Assembly: GCA_932294295.1 (NCBI GenBank)
Contig: OW028580.1
Span: forward strand, 10,445,374 to 10,509,373
Origin: Alitta virens
Taxonomy: Eukaryota > Annelida > Polychaeta > Phyllodocida > Nereididae
Direction of reading: 5' to 3'
DNA: 64,000 nucleotides
In this document: positions 20,005 through 33,500 of the stretch, piece by piece
How the letters are laid out: every line of letters begins with the position of its first letter
How positions within the stretch are numbered: the stretch's first letter is position 1
Program-made: the position numbers and the translations under genes
The notes under the pieces: model-generated
Databases searched by the model: none
Told to the model about the DNA's origin: nothing
The model's input: only the letters and a program-made list of their open reading frames with translations

Positions 20005-23000
20005 CTTAGCACAGCCAATGAGAGGCAGAGGACGAAGCGTGCATTATGATAGCCACGTGGGGCACTCGTGCGTAGCAGGGTCAAGGCCGTTGCAGAAGGC
20101 CAGGATGCTGACAAGAAAACAAACGACAACAAAGCAACACCGAAGTGAAATACACTATAGTAGGCTCATGGAACGATGTTGCACAGTTAAATTATCAAGA
20201 GTACACAAAAATGTAGGAAGTGCATTTAGCAGTGAGATGCTAGACTCACAGACCAAGCCGATGAAGTAGTAATTTAGGTCAACTTAGCACAGCCAAAGAG
20301 AGGCACAGGACGAAGCGTGCATTATGATAGCCACGTGGGGCACTCGTGCGTATCGGGGTCAAGGCCGTTGCCGAGGGCCAGGATGCTGACAAGAAAACAA
20401 ACGAAAACAACGCAACACCGAAGTGAAATACTCTATAGTAGGCTCATGGAACGTCGTTGCACAGTTAAATTATCAAGAGTACACAAAAATGTAGGAAGTA
20501 CATTTAGCAGTGAGATGCTAGACTCACAGACCAAGCCGATGAAGTAGTAAATTAGGTCCACTTAGCAGAGCCAATGAGAGGCACAGGACGAAGCGTGCAT
20601 TATGATAGCCACGTGGGGCACTCGTGCGTAGCGGGGTCAAGGCCGTTGTAGAGGGCCAGGATGCTGACAAGAAAACTAATGACAACAACGCAACACCGAA
20701 GTTAAATACTCTATAATTGCCTTTTGGAACGACGTGGCACAGTTAAATTATCAGGACTACACAAAAATGTAGGAAGTACATTTAGCAGTGAGATGCCAGA
20801 CTCACAGGCAGCGCCGATGAAGCAGTAAGTTAGGTCCACTTAGCACAGCCAATGAGAGGCAGAGGACGAAGCGTGCATTATGATAGCCACGTGGGGCACT
20901 CGTGCGTAGCGGGGTCAAGGCCGTTGCAGAGGGCCACACTGCTGACAAGAAAACAAACGACAACAACGCGACACCGAAGTGAAATACTCTATTATAGCGT
21001 TTTGGAACGACGTGGCACAGTTAAATTATCAGGACTACACAAAAATGTAGGAAGTACATTTTGCAGTGAGATGCCAGACTCACAGGCCGCACCGATGAAG
21101 TAGTAAATTAGGTCCACTTAGAAGAGCCAATGAGAGGCAGAGGACGAAGCGTGCATTATGATAGGCACGTGGGGCACTCGTGCATAGCGAGGTCAAGGCC
21201 GTTGTAGAGGGCCAGGATGCTGACAAGAAGACAAACGACAAGAACGGAACACCGAAGTGAAATACTCTATAGTAGGCTCAGGGAACGCCGTTGCACAGTT
21301 AAATTAACAAGAGTACACAAAAATGTAGGAAATACATTTATCAGTGAGATGCCAGACTCACAGGCGGCGCCGATGAAGTAGTAAGTTAGGTCCACTTAGC
21401 ACAGCCAAAGAGAGGCAGAGGACGAAGCGTGCATTATGATAGCCACGTGGGGCACTCGTGCGTATCGGGGTCAAGGCCGTTGCCGAGGGCCAGGATGCTG
21501 ACAAGAAAACAAACGAAAACAACGCAACACCGAAGTGAAATACTCTATAGTAGGCTCATGGAACGTCGTTGCACAGTTAAATTATCAAGAGTACACAAAA
21601 ATGTAGGAAGTACATTTAGCAGTGAGATGCTAGACTCACAGGCCGCACCGATGAAGTAGTAAATTAGTTCCACTTAGCAGAGCCAATGAGAGGCAGAGGA
21701 GGAAGCGTGCATTATGATAGCCACGTGGGGCACTCGTGCGTAGCGGGGTCAAGGCCGTTGTAGAGGGCCAGGATGCTGACAAGAAAACAAACGAAAACAA
21801 CGCAACACCGAAGTGAAATACTCTATAGTAGGCTCATGGAACGTCGTTGCACAGTTAAATTATCAAGAGTACACAAAAATGTAGGAAGTACATTTAGCAG
21901 TGAGATGCTAGACTCACAGGCCGCACCGATGAAGTAGTAAATTAGGTCCACTTAGAAGAGCCAATGAGAGGCAGAGGACGAAGCGTGCATTATGATAGGC
22001 ACGTGGGGCACTCGTGCATAGCGAGGTCAAGGCCGTTGTAGAGGGCCAGGATGCTGACAAGAAAACAAACGACAACAACGAAACACCGAAGTGAAATACT
22101 CTATAGTAGGCTCAGGGAACGCCGTTGCACAGTTAAATTAACAAGAGTACACAAAAATGTAGGAAATACATTTATCAGTGAGATGCCAGACTCACAGGCG
22201 GCGCCGATGAAGTAGTAAGTTAGGTCCACTTAGCACAGCCAAAGAGAGGCAGAGGACGAAGCGTGCATTATGATAGCCACGTGGGGCACTCGTGCGTATC
22301 GGGGTCAAGGCCGTTGCCGAGGGCCAGGATGCTGACAAGAAAACAAACGAAAACAACGCAACACCGAAGTGAAATACTCTATAGTAGGCTCATGGAACGT
22401 CGTTGCACAGTTAAATTATCAAGAGTACACAAAAATGTAGGAAGTACATTTAGCAGTGAGATGCTAGACTCACAGGCCGCACCGATGAAGTAGTAAATTA
22501 GTTCCACTTGGCAGAGCCAATGAGAGGCAGAGGAGGAAGCGTGCATTATGATAGCCACGTGGGGCACTCGTGCGTAGCGGGGTCAAGGCCGTTGTAGAGG
22601 GCCAGGATGCTGACAAGAAAACAAACGAAAACAACGCAACACCGAAGTGAAATACTCTATAGTAGGCTCATGGAACGTCGTTGCACAGTTAAATTATCAA
22701 GAGTACACAAAAATGTAGGAAGTACATTTAGCAGTGAGATGCTAGACTCACAGGCCGCACCGATGAAGTAGTAAATTAGGTCCACTTAGAAGAGCCAATG
22801 AGAGGCAGAGGACGAAGCGTGCATTATGATAGGCACGTGGGGCACTCGTGCATAGCGAGGTCAAGGCCGTTGTAGAGGGCCAGGATGCTGACAAGAAAAC
22901 AAACGACAACAACGAAACACCGAAGTGAAATACTCTATAGTAGGCTCAGGGAACGCCGTTGCACAGTTAAATTAACAAGAGTACACAAAAATGTAGGAAA

Positions 23001-23062
23001 TACATTTATCAGTGAGATGCCAGACTCACAGGCGGCGCCGATGAAGTAGTAAGTTAGGTCCA
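20005..23062 (+). repeat. HOR copy, 11 units, shortened by E/G fusion
   Basis: Units 73-83: C, Da, E/Ga chimera, Ia, J, Db, A, Ba, Db, A, Ba. The fusion jumps from E into a G unit followed by Ia. This removes E-to-G material and the H, Bb, C, Fb units present in longer copies. A tandem duplication of the trimer Db, A, Ba closes the copy. Confidence 0.8.
20561..20838 (+). repeat. Chimeric monomer E/Ga
   Basis: E start (CTTAGCAGAGCCAATGAG, GCACAGG) runs into the Ga signature AAAACTAATGAC and the Ga tail, followed by Ia. The switch lies between unit bases of about 25 and 116. Confidence 0.8.
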
Positions 23063-26000
23063 CTTAGCACAGCCAATGAGAGGCAGAGGACGAAGCGTGC
23101 ATTATGATAGCCACGTGGGGCACTCGTGCGTAGCAGGGTCAAGGCCGTTGCAGAAGGCCAGGATGCTGACAAGAAAACAAACGACAACAAAGCAACACCG
23201 AAGTGAAATACACTATAGTAGGCTCATGGAACGATGTTGCACAGTTAAATTATCAAGAGTACACAAAAATGTAGGAAGTGCATTTAGCAGTGAGATGCTA
23301 GACTCACAGACCAAGCCGATGAAGTAGTAATTTAGGTCAACTTAGCACAGCCAAAGAGAGGCACAGGACGAAGCGTGCATTATGATAGCCACGTGGGGCA
23401 CTCGTGCGTATCGGGGTCAAGGCCGTTGCCGAGGGCCAGGATGCTGACAAGAAAACAAACGAAAACAACGCAACACCGAAGTGAAATACTCTATAGTAGG
23501 CTCATGGAACGTCGTTGCACAGTTAAATTATCAAGAGTACACAAAAATGTAGGAAGTACATTTAGCAGTGAGATGCTAGACTCACAGGCCGCACCGATGA
23601 AGTAGTAAATTAGGTCCACTTAGCAGAGCCAATGAGAGGCACAGGACGAAGCGTGCATTATGATAGCCACGTGGGGCACTCGTGCGTAGCGGGGTCAAGG
23701 CCGTTGTAGAGGGCCAGGATGCTGACAAGAAAAAAAACGACAACAACGCAACACCGAAGTGAAATACACTATAGTAGGCTCATGGAACGATGTTGCACAG
23801 TTAAATTATCAAGAGTACACAAAAATGTAGGAAGTGCATTTAGCAGTGAGATGCTAGACTCACAGACCGCGCCGATGAAGTAGTAATTTAGGTCCACTTA
23901 GCACAGCCAAAGAGAGGCAGAGGACGAAGCGTGCATTATGATAGCCACGTGGGGCACTCGTGCGTAGCGGGGTCAAGGCCGTTGCACAGGGCCAGGATGC
24001 TGACAAGAAAACAAACGACAACAAACCAACACCGAAGTGAAATACACTATAGTAGGCTCATAGAACGATGTTGCACAGTTAAATTATCAAGAGTACACAA
24101 AAATGTAGGAAGTGCATTTAGCAGTGAGATGCTAGACTCACAGACCAAGCCGATGAAGTAGTAATTTAGGTCAACTTAGCACAGCCAAAGAGAGGCACAG
24201 GACGAAGCGTGCATTATGATAGCCACGTGGGGCACTCGTGCGTAGCGGGGTCAAGGCCGTTGTAGAGGGCCAGGATGCTGACAAGAAAACTAATGACAAC
24301 AACGCAACACCGAAGTTAAATACTCTATAATTGCCTTTTGGAACGACGTGGCACAGTTAAATTATCAGGACTACACAAAAATGTAGGAAGTACATTTAGC
24401 AGTGAGATGCCAGACTCACAGGCAGCGCCGATGAAGCAGTAAGTTAGGTCCACTTAGCACAGCCAATGAGAGGCAGAGGACGAAGCGTGCATTATGATAG
24501 GCACGTGGGGCACTCGTGCATAGCGAGGTCAAGGCCGTTGTAGAGGGCCAGGATGCTGACAAGAAGACAAACGTCAAAAACGCGACACCGACGTGAAATA
24601 CTCTATTATAGCGTTTTGGAACGACGTGGCACAGTTAAATTATCAGGACTACACAAAAATGTAGGAAGTACATTTAGCAGTGAGATGCCAGACTCACAGG
24701 CCGCACCGATGAAGTAGTAAATTAGGTCCACTTAGAAGAGCCAATGAGAGGCAGAGGACGAAGCGTGCATTATGATAGGCACGTGGGGCACTCGTGCATA
24801 GCGAGGTCAAGGCCGTTGTAGAGGGCCAGGATGCTGACAAGAAAACAAACGACAACAACGAAACACCGAAGTGAAATACTCTATAGTAGGCTCAGGGAAC
24901 GCCGTTGCACAGTTAAATTAACAAGAGTACACAAAAATGTAGGAAATACATTTATCAGTGAGATGCCAGACTCACAGGCGGCGCCGATGAAGTAGTGAGT
25001 TAGGTCCACTTAGCACAGCCAATGAGAGGCAGAGGACGAAGCGTGCATTATGATAGCCACGTGGGGCACTCGTGCGTAGCAGGGTCAAGGCCGTTGCAGA
25101 AGGCCAGGATGCTGACAAGAAAACAAACGACAACAAAGCAACACCGAAGTGAAATACACTATAGTAGGCTCATGGAACGATGTTGCACAGTTAAATTATC
25201 AAGAGTACACAAAAATGTAGGAAGTGCATTTAGCAGTGAGATGCTAGACTCACAGACCAAGCCGATGAAGTAGTAATTTAGGTCAACTTAGCACAGCCAA
25301 AGAGAGGCACAGGACGAAGCGTGCATTATGATAGCCACGTGGGGCACTCGTGCGTAGCGGGGTCAAGGCCGTTGCACAGGGCCAGGATGCTGACAAGAAA
25401 ACAAACGACAACAAACCAACACCGAAGTGAAATACACTATAGTAGGCTCATAGAACGATGTTGCACAGTTAAATTATCAAGAGTACACAAAAATGTAGGA
25501 AGTGCATTTAGCAGTGAGATGCTAGACTCACAGACCAAGCCGATGAAGTAGTAATTTAGGTCAACTTAGCACAGCCAAAGAGAGGCACAGGACGAAGCGT
25601 GCATTATGATAGCCACGTGGGGCACTCGTGCGTAGCGGGGTCAAGGCCGTTGTAGAGGGCCAGGATGCTGACAAGAAAACTAATGACAACAACGCAACAC
25701 CGAAGTTAAATACTCTATAATTGCCTTTTGGAACGACGTGGCACAGTTAAATTATCAGGACTACACAAAAATGTAGGAAGTACATTTAGCAGTGAGATGC
25801 CAGACTCACAGGCAGCGCCGATGAAGCAGTAAGTTAGGTCCACTTAGCACAGCCAATGAGAGGCAGAGGACGAAGCGTGCATTATGATAGCCACGTGGGG
25901 CACTCGTGCGTAGCGGGGTCAAGGCCGTTGCAGAGGGCCACACTGCTGACAAGAAAACAAACGACAACAACGCGACACCGAAGTGAAATACTCTATTATA

Positions 26001-27232
26001 GCGTTTTGGAACGACGTGGCACAGTTAAATTATCAGGACTACACAAAAATGTAGGAAGTACATTTTGCAGTGAGATGCCAGACTCACAGGCCGCACCGAT
26101 GAAGTAGTAAATTAGGTCCACTTAGAAGAGCCAATGAGAGGCAGAGGACGAAGCGTGCATTATGATAGGCACGTGGGGCACTCGTGCATAGCGAGGTCAA
26201 GGCCGTTGTAGAGGGCCAGGATGCTGACAAGAAGACAAACGACAAGAACGGAACACCGAAGTGAAATACTCTATAGTAGGCTCAGGGAACGCCGTTGCAC
26301 AGTTAAATTAACAAGAGTACACAAAAATGTAGGAAATACATTTATCAGTGAGATGCCAGACTCACAGGCGGCGCCGATGAAGTAGTAAGTTAGGTCCACT
26401 TAGCACAGCCAAAGAGAGGCAGAGGACGAAGCGTGCATTATGATAGCCACGTGGGGCACTCGTGCGTATCGGGGTCAAGGCCGTTGCCGAGGGCCAGGAT
26501 GCTGACAAGAAAACAAACGAAAACAACGCAACACCGAAGTGAAATACTCTATAGTAGGCTCATGGAACGTCGTTGCACAGTTAAATTATCAAGAGTACAC
26601 AAAAATGTAGGAAGTACATTTAGCAGTGAGATGCTAGACTCACAGGCCGCACCGATGAAGTAGTAAATTAGTTCCACTTAGCAGAGCCAATGAGAGGCAG
26701 AGGAGGAAGCGTGCATTATGATAGCCACGTGGGGCACTCGTGCGTAGCGGGGTCAAGGCCGTTGTAGAGGGCCAGGATGCTGACAAGAAAACAAACGAAA
26801 ACAACGCAACACCGAAGTGAAATACTCTATAGTAGGCTCATGGAACGTCGTTGCACAGTTAAATTATCAAGAGTACACAAAAATGTAGGAAGTACATTTA
26901 GCAGTGAGATGCTAGACTCACAGGCCGCACCGATGAAGTAGTAAATTAGGTCCACTTAGAAGAGCCAATGAGAGGCAGAGGACGAAGCGTGCATTATGAT
27001 AGGCACGTGGGGCACTCGTGCATAGCGAGGTCAAGGCCGTTGTAGAGGGCCAGGATGCTGACAAGAAAACAAACGACAACAACGAAACACCGAAGTGAAA
27101 TACTCTATAGTAGGCTCAGGGAACGCCGTTGCACAGTTAAATTAACAAGAGTACACAAAAATGTAGGAAATACATTTATCAGTGAGATGCCAGACTCACA
27201 GGCGGCGCCGATGAAGTAGTAAGTTAGGTCCA
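23063..27232 (+). repeat. HOR copy, 15 units, intact reference copy
   Basis: Units 84-98: C, Da, E, Fa, Ga, H, Bb, C, Fb, Ga, Ia, J, Db, A, Ba. Length 4,170 bp, exactly 15 x 278. It has no chimera or indel and makes a good reference for the A-J HOR. With the two units before it, it matches units 1-17 class by class. Confidence 0.83.
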
Positions 27233-28622
27233 CTTAGCACAGCCAATGAGAGGCAGAGGACGAAGCGTGCATTATGATAGCCACGTGGGGCACTCGTGCG
27301 TAGCAGGGTCAAGGCCGTTGCAGAAGGCCAGGATGCTGACAAGAAAACAAACGACAACAAAGCAACACCGAAGTGAAATACACTATAGTAGGCTCATGGA
27401 ACGATGTTGCACAGTTAAATTATCAAGAGTACACAAAAATGTAGGAAGTGCATTTAGCAGTGAGATGCTAGACTCACAGACCAAGCCGATGAAGTAGTAA
27501 TTTAGGTCAACTTAGCACAGCCAAAGAGAGGCACAGGACGAAGCGTGCATTATGATAGCCACGTGGGGCACTCGTGCGTATCGGGGTCAAGGCCGTTGCC
27601 GAGGGCCAGGATGCTGACAAGAAAACAAACGAAAACAACGCAACACCGAAGTGAAATACTCTATAGTAGGCTCATGGAACGTCGTTGCACAGTTAAATTA
27701 TCAAGAGTACACAAAAATGTAGGAAGTACATTTAGCAGTGAGATGCTAGACTCACAGGCCGCACCGATGAAGTAGTAAATTAGGTCCACTTAGCAGAGCC
27801 AATGAGAGGCACAGGACGAAGCGTGCATTATGATAGCCACGTGGGGCACTCGTGCGTAGCGGGGTCAAGGCCGTTGTAGAGGGCCAGGATGCTGACAAGA
27901 AAAAAAACGACAACAACGCAACACCGAAGTGAAATACACTATAGTAGGCTCATGGAACGATGTTGCACAGTTAAATTATCAAGAGTACACAAAAATGTAG
28001 GAAGTGCATTTAGCAGTGAGATGCTAGACTCACAGACCGCGCCGATGAAGTAGTAATTTAGGTCCACTTAGCACAGCCAAAGAGAGGCAGAGGACGAAGC
28101 GTGCATTATGATAGCCACGTGGGGCACTCGTGCGTAGCGGGGTCAAGGCCGTTGCACAGGGCCAGGATGCTGACAAGAAAACAAACGACAACAAACCAAC
28201 ACCGAAGTGAAATACACTATAGTAGGCTCATAGAACGATGTTGCACAGTTAAATTATCAAGAGTACACAAAAATGTAGGAAGTGCATTTAGCAGTGAGAT
28301 GCTAGACTCACAGACCAAGCCGATGAAGTAGTAATTTAGGTCAACTTAGCACAGCCAAAGAGAGGCACAGGACGAAGCGTGCATTATGATAGCCACGTGG
28401 GGCACTCGTGCGTAGCGGGGTCAAGGCCGTTGTAGAGGGCCAGGATGCTGACAAGAAAACTAATGACAACAACGCAACACCGAAGTTAAATACTCTATAA
28501 TTGCCTTTTGGAACGACGTGGCACAGTTAAATTATCAGGACTACACAAAAATGTAGGAAGTACATTTAGCAGTGAGATGCCAGACTCACAGGCAGCGCCG
28601 ATGAAGCAGTAAGTTAGGTCCA

Positions 28623-28900
28623 CTTAGCACAGCCAATGAGAGGCACAGGACGAAGCGTGCATTATGATAGCCACGTGGGGCACTCGTGCGTAGCGGGGTC
28701 AAGGCCGTTGCAGAGGGCCACACTGCTGACAAGAAAACAAACATCAACAACGCGACACCGAAGTGAAATACTCTATTATAGCGTTTTGGAACGACGTGGC
28801 ACAGTTAAATTATCAGGACTACACAAAAATGTAGGAAGTACATTTTGCAGTGAGATGCCAGACTCACAGGCCGCACCGATGAAGTAGTAAATTAGGTCCA
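28623..28900 (+). repeat. Monomer subtype Ic (representative)
   Basis: As Ia, but with GCACAGGACG and AAACATCAACAACGC. Five copies (28623, 32793, 43356, 48360, 53364), each between Ga and N. They mark the mixed HOR family of domain 4. Confidence 0.83.
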
Positions 28901-29178
28901 CTTAGAAGAGCCAATGAGAGGCAGAGGACGAAGCGTGCATTATGATAGGCACGTGGGGCACTCGTGCATAGCGAGGTCAAGGCCGTTGTAGAGGGCCAGG
29001 ATGCTGACAAGAAGACAAACGACAACAACGCAACACCGAAGTAAAATACTCTATTATAGCGTTTTGGAACGACGCGGCACAGTTAAATTATCAAGAGTAC
29101 ACAAAAATGTAGGAAGTGCATTTAGCAGTGAGATGGCAGACTCACAGGCAGCGCCGATGAAGCAGTAAGTTAGGTCCA
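28901..29178 (+). repeat. Monomer class N (representative)
   Basis: B-like left part with AAGACAAACGACAACAACGC, then TATTATAGCG, GACGCGGCAC, ATCAAGAG, GATGGCAG and tail GGCAGCGCC, GAAGCAGTAAG. Eight copies. Copies at 39742 and 44746 follow Q and share GCGAGCATT with it. Several copies read GAAGTAAAATAC. Confidence 0.8.
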
Positions 29179-29456
29179 CTTAGCACAGCCAATGAGAGGC
29201 ACAGGACGAAGCGTGCATTATGATAGCCACATGGGGCACTCGTGCGTAGCGGGATCAAGGCCGTTGTAGAGGGCCAGGATGCTGACAAGAAAACAAACGA
29301 CAACAACGAAACACCGAAGTGAAATACTCTATAGTAGGCTCAGGGAACGCCGTTGCACAGTTAAATTAACAAGAGTACACAAAAATGTAGGAAGTACATT
29401 TATCAGTGAGATGCCAGACTCACAGGCGGCGCCGATGAAGTAGTAAGTTAGGTCCA
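29179..29456 (+). repeat. Monomer class O (representative)
   Basis: Diagnostic: GCACAGGACG, ATAGCCACATGG (CACATG in place of CACGTG), GTAGCGGGATC, then a B-like right half. Eight copies of O. Four copies of Ox (36128, 41688, 46692, 51974) read ACATCAACG and GATGCCATACTC and always precede C. O copies before Dc-Kc read CAAAATTGTAGG and GTGAGTT. Confidence 0.82.
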
Positions 29457-29734
29457 CTTAGCACAGCCAATGAGAGGCAGAGGACGAAGCGTGCATTATG
29501 ATAGCCACGTGGGGCACTCGTGCGTATCGGGGTCAAGGCCGTTGCCGAGGGCCAGGATGCTGACAAGAAAACAAACGAAAACAACGCAACACCGAAGTGA
29601 AATACTCTATAGTAGGCTCATGGAACGTCGTTGCACAGTTAAATTATCAAGAGTACACAAAAATGTAGGAAGTACATTTAGCAGTGAGATGCTAGACTCA
29701 CAGGCCGCACCGATGAAGTAGTAAATTAGTTCCA
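29457..29734 (+). repeat. Monomer subtype Dc (representative)
   Basis: As Db, but starts CCAATGAG rather than CCAAAGAG. Eight copies, all after O. The tail depends on the neighbour: ATTAGTTCC before Ax (29457, 33627, 49194, 54198), and ATTAGGTCC before Kc (40298, 45302, 50584) or P (9452). Confidence 0.82.
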
Positions 29735-30290
29735 CTTAGCAGAGCCAATGAGAGGCAGAGGAGGAAGCGTGCATTATGATAGCCACGTGGGGCACTCGTG
29801 CGTAGCGGGGTCAAGGCCGTTGTAGAGGGCCAGGGTGCTGACAAGAAAACAAACGAAAACAACGCAACACCGAAGTGAAATACTCTATAGTAGGCTCATG
29901 GAACGTCGTTGCACAGTTAAATTATCAAGAGTACACAAAAATGTAGGAAGTACATTTAGCAGTGAGATGCTAGACTCACAGGCCGCACCGATGAAGTAGT
30001 AAATTAGGTCCACTTAGCAGAGCCAATGAGAGGCAGAGGACGAAGCGTGCATTATGATAGCCACGTGGGGCACTCGTGCGTAGCGGGGTCAAGGCCGTTG
30101 TAGAGGGCCAGGATGCTGACAAGAAAACAAACGACAACAACGCAACACCGAAGTGAAATACTCTATTATAGCGTTTTGGAACGACGTGGAACAGTTAAAT
30201 TATCAGGAGAACACAAAAATGTAGGAAGTACATTTAGCAGTGAGATGCCAGACTCACAGGCCGCACCGATGAAGTAGTAAATTAGGTCCA

Positions 30291-30568
30291 CTTAGCAGAG
30301 CCAATGAGAGGCAGAGGACGAAGCGTGCATTATGATAGCCACGTGGGGCACTCGTGCATAGCGAGGTCAAGGCCGTTGTAGAGGGCCAGGATGCTGACAA
30401 GAAGACAAACGACAAGAACGGAACACCGAAGTGAAATACTCTATAGTAGGCTCAGGGAACGCCGTTGCACAGTTAAATTAACAAGAGTACACAAAAATGT
30501 AGGAAATACATTTATCAGTGAGATGCCAGACTCACAGGCGGCGCCGATGAAGTAGTAAGTTAGGTCCA
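30291..30568 (+). repeat. Chimeric monomer L/J
   Basis: L left part (CTTAGCAGAGCC, ATAGCCAC with GCATAGCGAGG) joins the J signature AACGACAAGAACGG and J right half. Followed by Db as J is. It links the K-O set back to the A-J set. Confidence 0.8.
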
Positions 30569-33500
30569 CTTAGCACAGCCAAAGAGAGGCAGAGGACGAA
30601 GCGTGCATTATGATAGCCACGTGGGGCACTCGTGCGTATCGGGGTCAAGGCCGTTGCCGAGGGCCAGGATGCTGACAAGAAAACAAACGAAAACAACGCA
30701 ACACCGAAGTGAAATACTCTATAGTAGGCTCATGGAACGTCGTTGCACAGTTAAATTATCAAGAGTACACAAAAATGTAGGAAGTACATTTAGCAGTGAG
30801 ATGCTAGACTCACAGGCCGCACCGATGAAGTAGTAAATTAGTTCCACTTAGCAGAGCCAATGAGAGGCAGAGGAGGAAGCGTGCATTATGATAGCCACGT
30901 GGGGCACTCGTGCGTAGCGGGGTCAAGGCCGTTGTAGAGGGCCAGGATGCTGACAAGAAAACAAACGAAAACAACGCAACACCGAAGTGAAATACTCTAT
31001 AGTAGGCTCATGGAACGTCGTTGCACAGTTAAATTATCAAGAGTACACAAAAATGTAGGAAGTACATTTAGCAGTGAGATGCTAGACTCACAGGCCGCAC
31101 CGATGAAGTAGTAAATTAGGTCCACTTAGAAGAGCCAATGAGAGGCAGAGGACGAAGCGTGCATTATGATAGGCACGTGGGGCACTCGTGCATAGCGAGG
31201 TCAAGGCCGTTGTAGAGGGCCAGGATGCTGACAAGAAAACAAACGACAACAACGAAACACCGAAGTGAAATACTCTATAGTAGGCTCAGGGAACGCCGTT
31301 GCACAGTTAAATTAACAAGAGTACACAAAAATGTAGGAAATACATTTATCAGTGAGATGCCAGACTCACAGGCGGCGCCGATGAAGTAGTAAGTTAGGTC
31401 CACTTAGCACAGCCAATGAGAGGCAGAGGACGAAGCGTGCATTATGATAGCCACGTGGGGCACTCGTGCGTAGCAGGGTCAAGGCCGTTGCAGAAGGCCA
31501 GGATGCTGACAAGAAAACAAACGACAACAAAGCAACACCGAAGTGAAATACACTATAGTAGGCTCATGGAACGATGTTGCACAGTTAAATTATCAAGAGT
31601 ACACAAAAATGTAGGAAGTGCATTTAGCAGTGAGATGCTAGACTCACAGACCAAGCCGATGAAGTAGTAATTTAGGTCAACTTAGCACAGCCAAAGAGAG
31701 GCACAGGACGAAGCGTGCATTATGATAGCCACGTGGGGCACTCGTGCGTATCGGGGTCAAGGCCGTTGCCGAGGGCCAGGATGCTGACAAGAAAACAAAC
31801 GAAAACAACGCAACACCGAAGTGAAATACTCTATAGTAGGCTCATGGAACGTCGTTGCACAGTTAAATTATCAAGAGTACACAAAAATGTAGGAAGTACA
31901 TTTAGCAGTGAGATGCTAGACTCACAGGCCGCACCGATGAAGTAGTAAATTAGGTCCACTTAGCAGAGCCAATGAGAGGCACAGGACGAAGCGTGCATTA
32001 TGATAGCCACGTGGGGCACTCGTGCGTAGCGGGGTCAAGGCCGTTGTAGAGGGCCAGGATGCTGACAAGAAAAAAAACGACAACAACGCAACACCGAAGT
32101 GAAATACACTATAGTAGGCTCATGGAACGATGTTGCACAGTTAAATTATCAAGAGTACACAAAAATGTAGGAAGTGCATTTAGCAGTGAGATGCTAGACT
32201 CACAGACCGCGCCGATGAAGTAGTAATTTAGGTCCACTTAGCACAGCCAAAGAGAGGCAGAGGACGAAGCGTGCATTATGATAGCCACGTGGGGCACTCG
32301 TGCGTAGCGGGGTCAAGGCCGTTGCACAGGGCCAGGATGCTGACAAGAAAACAAACGACAACAAACCAACACCGAAGTGAAATACACTATAGTAGGCTCA
32401 TAGAACGATGTTGCACAGTTAAATTATCAAGAGTACACAAAAATGTAGGAAGTGCATTTAGCAGTGAGATGCTAGACTCACAGACCAAGCCGATGAAGTA
32501 GTAATTTAGGTCAACTTAGCACAGCCAAAGAGAGGCACAGGACGAAGCGTGCATTATGATAGCCACGTGGGGCACTCGTGCGTAGCGGGGTCAAGGCCGT
32601 TGTAGAGGGCCAGGATGCTGACAAGAAAACTAATGACAACAACGCAACACCGAAGTTAAATACTCTATAATTGCCTTTTGGAACGACGTGGCACAGTTAA
32701 ATTATCAGGACTACACAAAAATGTAGGAAGTACATTTAGCAGTGAGATGCCAGACTCACAGGCAGCGCCGATGAAGCAGTAAGTTAGGTCCACTTAGCAC
32801 AGCCAATGAGAGGCACAGGACGAAGCGTGCATTATGATAGCCACGTGGGGCACTCGTGCGTAGCGGGGTCAAGGCCGTTGCAGAGGGCCACACTGCTGAC
32901 AAGAAAACAAACATCAACAACGCGACACCGAAGTGAAATACTCTATTATAGCGTTTTGGAACGACGTGGCACAGTTAAATTATCAGGACTACACAAAAAT
33001 GTAGGAAGTACATTTTGCAGTGAGATGCCAGACTCACAGGCCGCACCGATGAAGTAGTAAATTAGGTCCACTTAGAAGAGCCAATGAGAGGCAGAGGACG
33101 AAGCGTGCATTATGATAGGCACGTGGGGCACTCGTGCATAGCGAGGTCAAGGCCGTTGTAGAGGGCCAGGATGCTGACAAGAAGACAAACGACAACAACG
33201 CAACACCGAAGTAAAATACTCTATTATAGCGTTTTGGAACGACGCGGCACAGTTAAATTATCAAGAGTACACAAAAATGTAGGAAGTGCATTTAGCAGTG
33301 AGATGGCAGACTCACAGGCAGCGCCGATGAAGCAGTAAGTTAGGTCCACTTAGCACAGCCAATGAGAGGCACAGGACGAAGCGTGCATTATGATAGCCAC
33401 ATGGGGCACTCGTGCGTAGCGGGATCAAGGCCGTTGTAGAGGGCCAGGATGCTGACAAGAAAACAAACGACAACAACGAAACACCGAAGTGAAATACTCT

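Larger units (their letters stand above)
12787..27232 (+). repeat. Array domain 3 (units 47-98), A-J class set
   Basis: Only classes A-J occur. After a lead-in Bb, the order from 13065 is: C, Fb, Ga, Ia, J, Db, A, Ba, Db, A, Ba (11 units), then HOR copies starting with C-Da at 16123, 20005 and 23063. Three modules combine here: a 7-unit module (C, Da, E, Fa, Ga, H, Bb), an 8-unit module (C, Fb, Ga, Ia, J, Db, A, Ba) and an optional 3-unit module (Db, A, Ba). Confidence 0.85.
27233..31402 (+). repeat. HOR copy, 15 units, first of the mixed family
   Basis: Units 99-113: C, Da, E, Fa, Ga, Ic, N, O, Dc, Ax, Kb, L/J chimera, Db, A, Ba. The L/J fusion at 30291 joins the K-O set back to the A-J set. 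Confidence 0.8.

Noticed and set aside
22379..22567. Minus-strand 62-codon frames at 22379-22567, 56016-56204 and 59352-59540.
   Set aside because: They appear only where the next unit start changed from CTTAG to CTTGG or CTTTG, which removes a reverse-strand stop. They are accidental openings.
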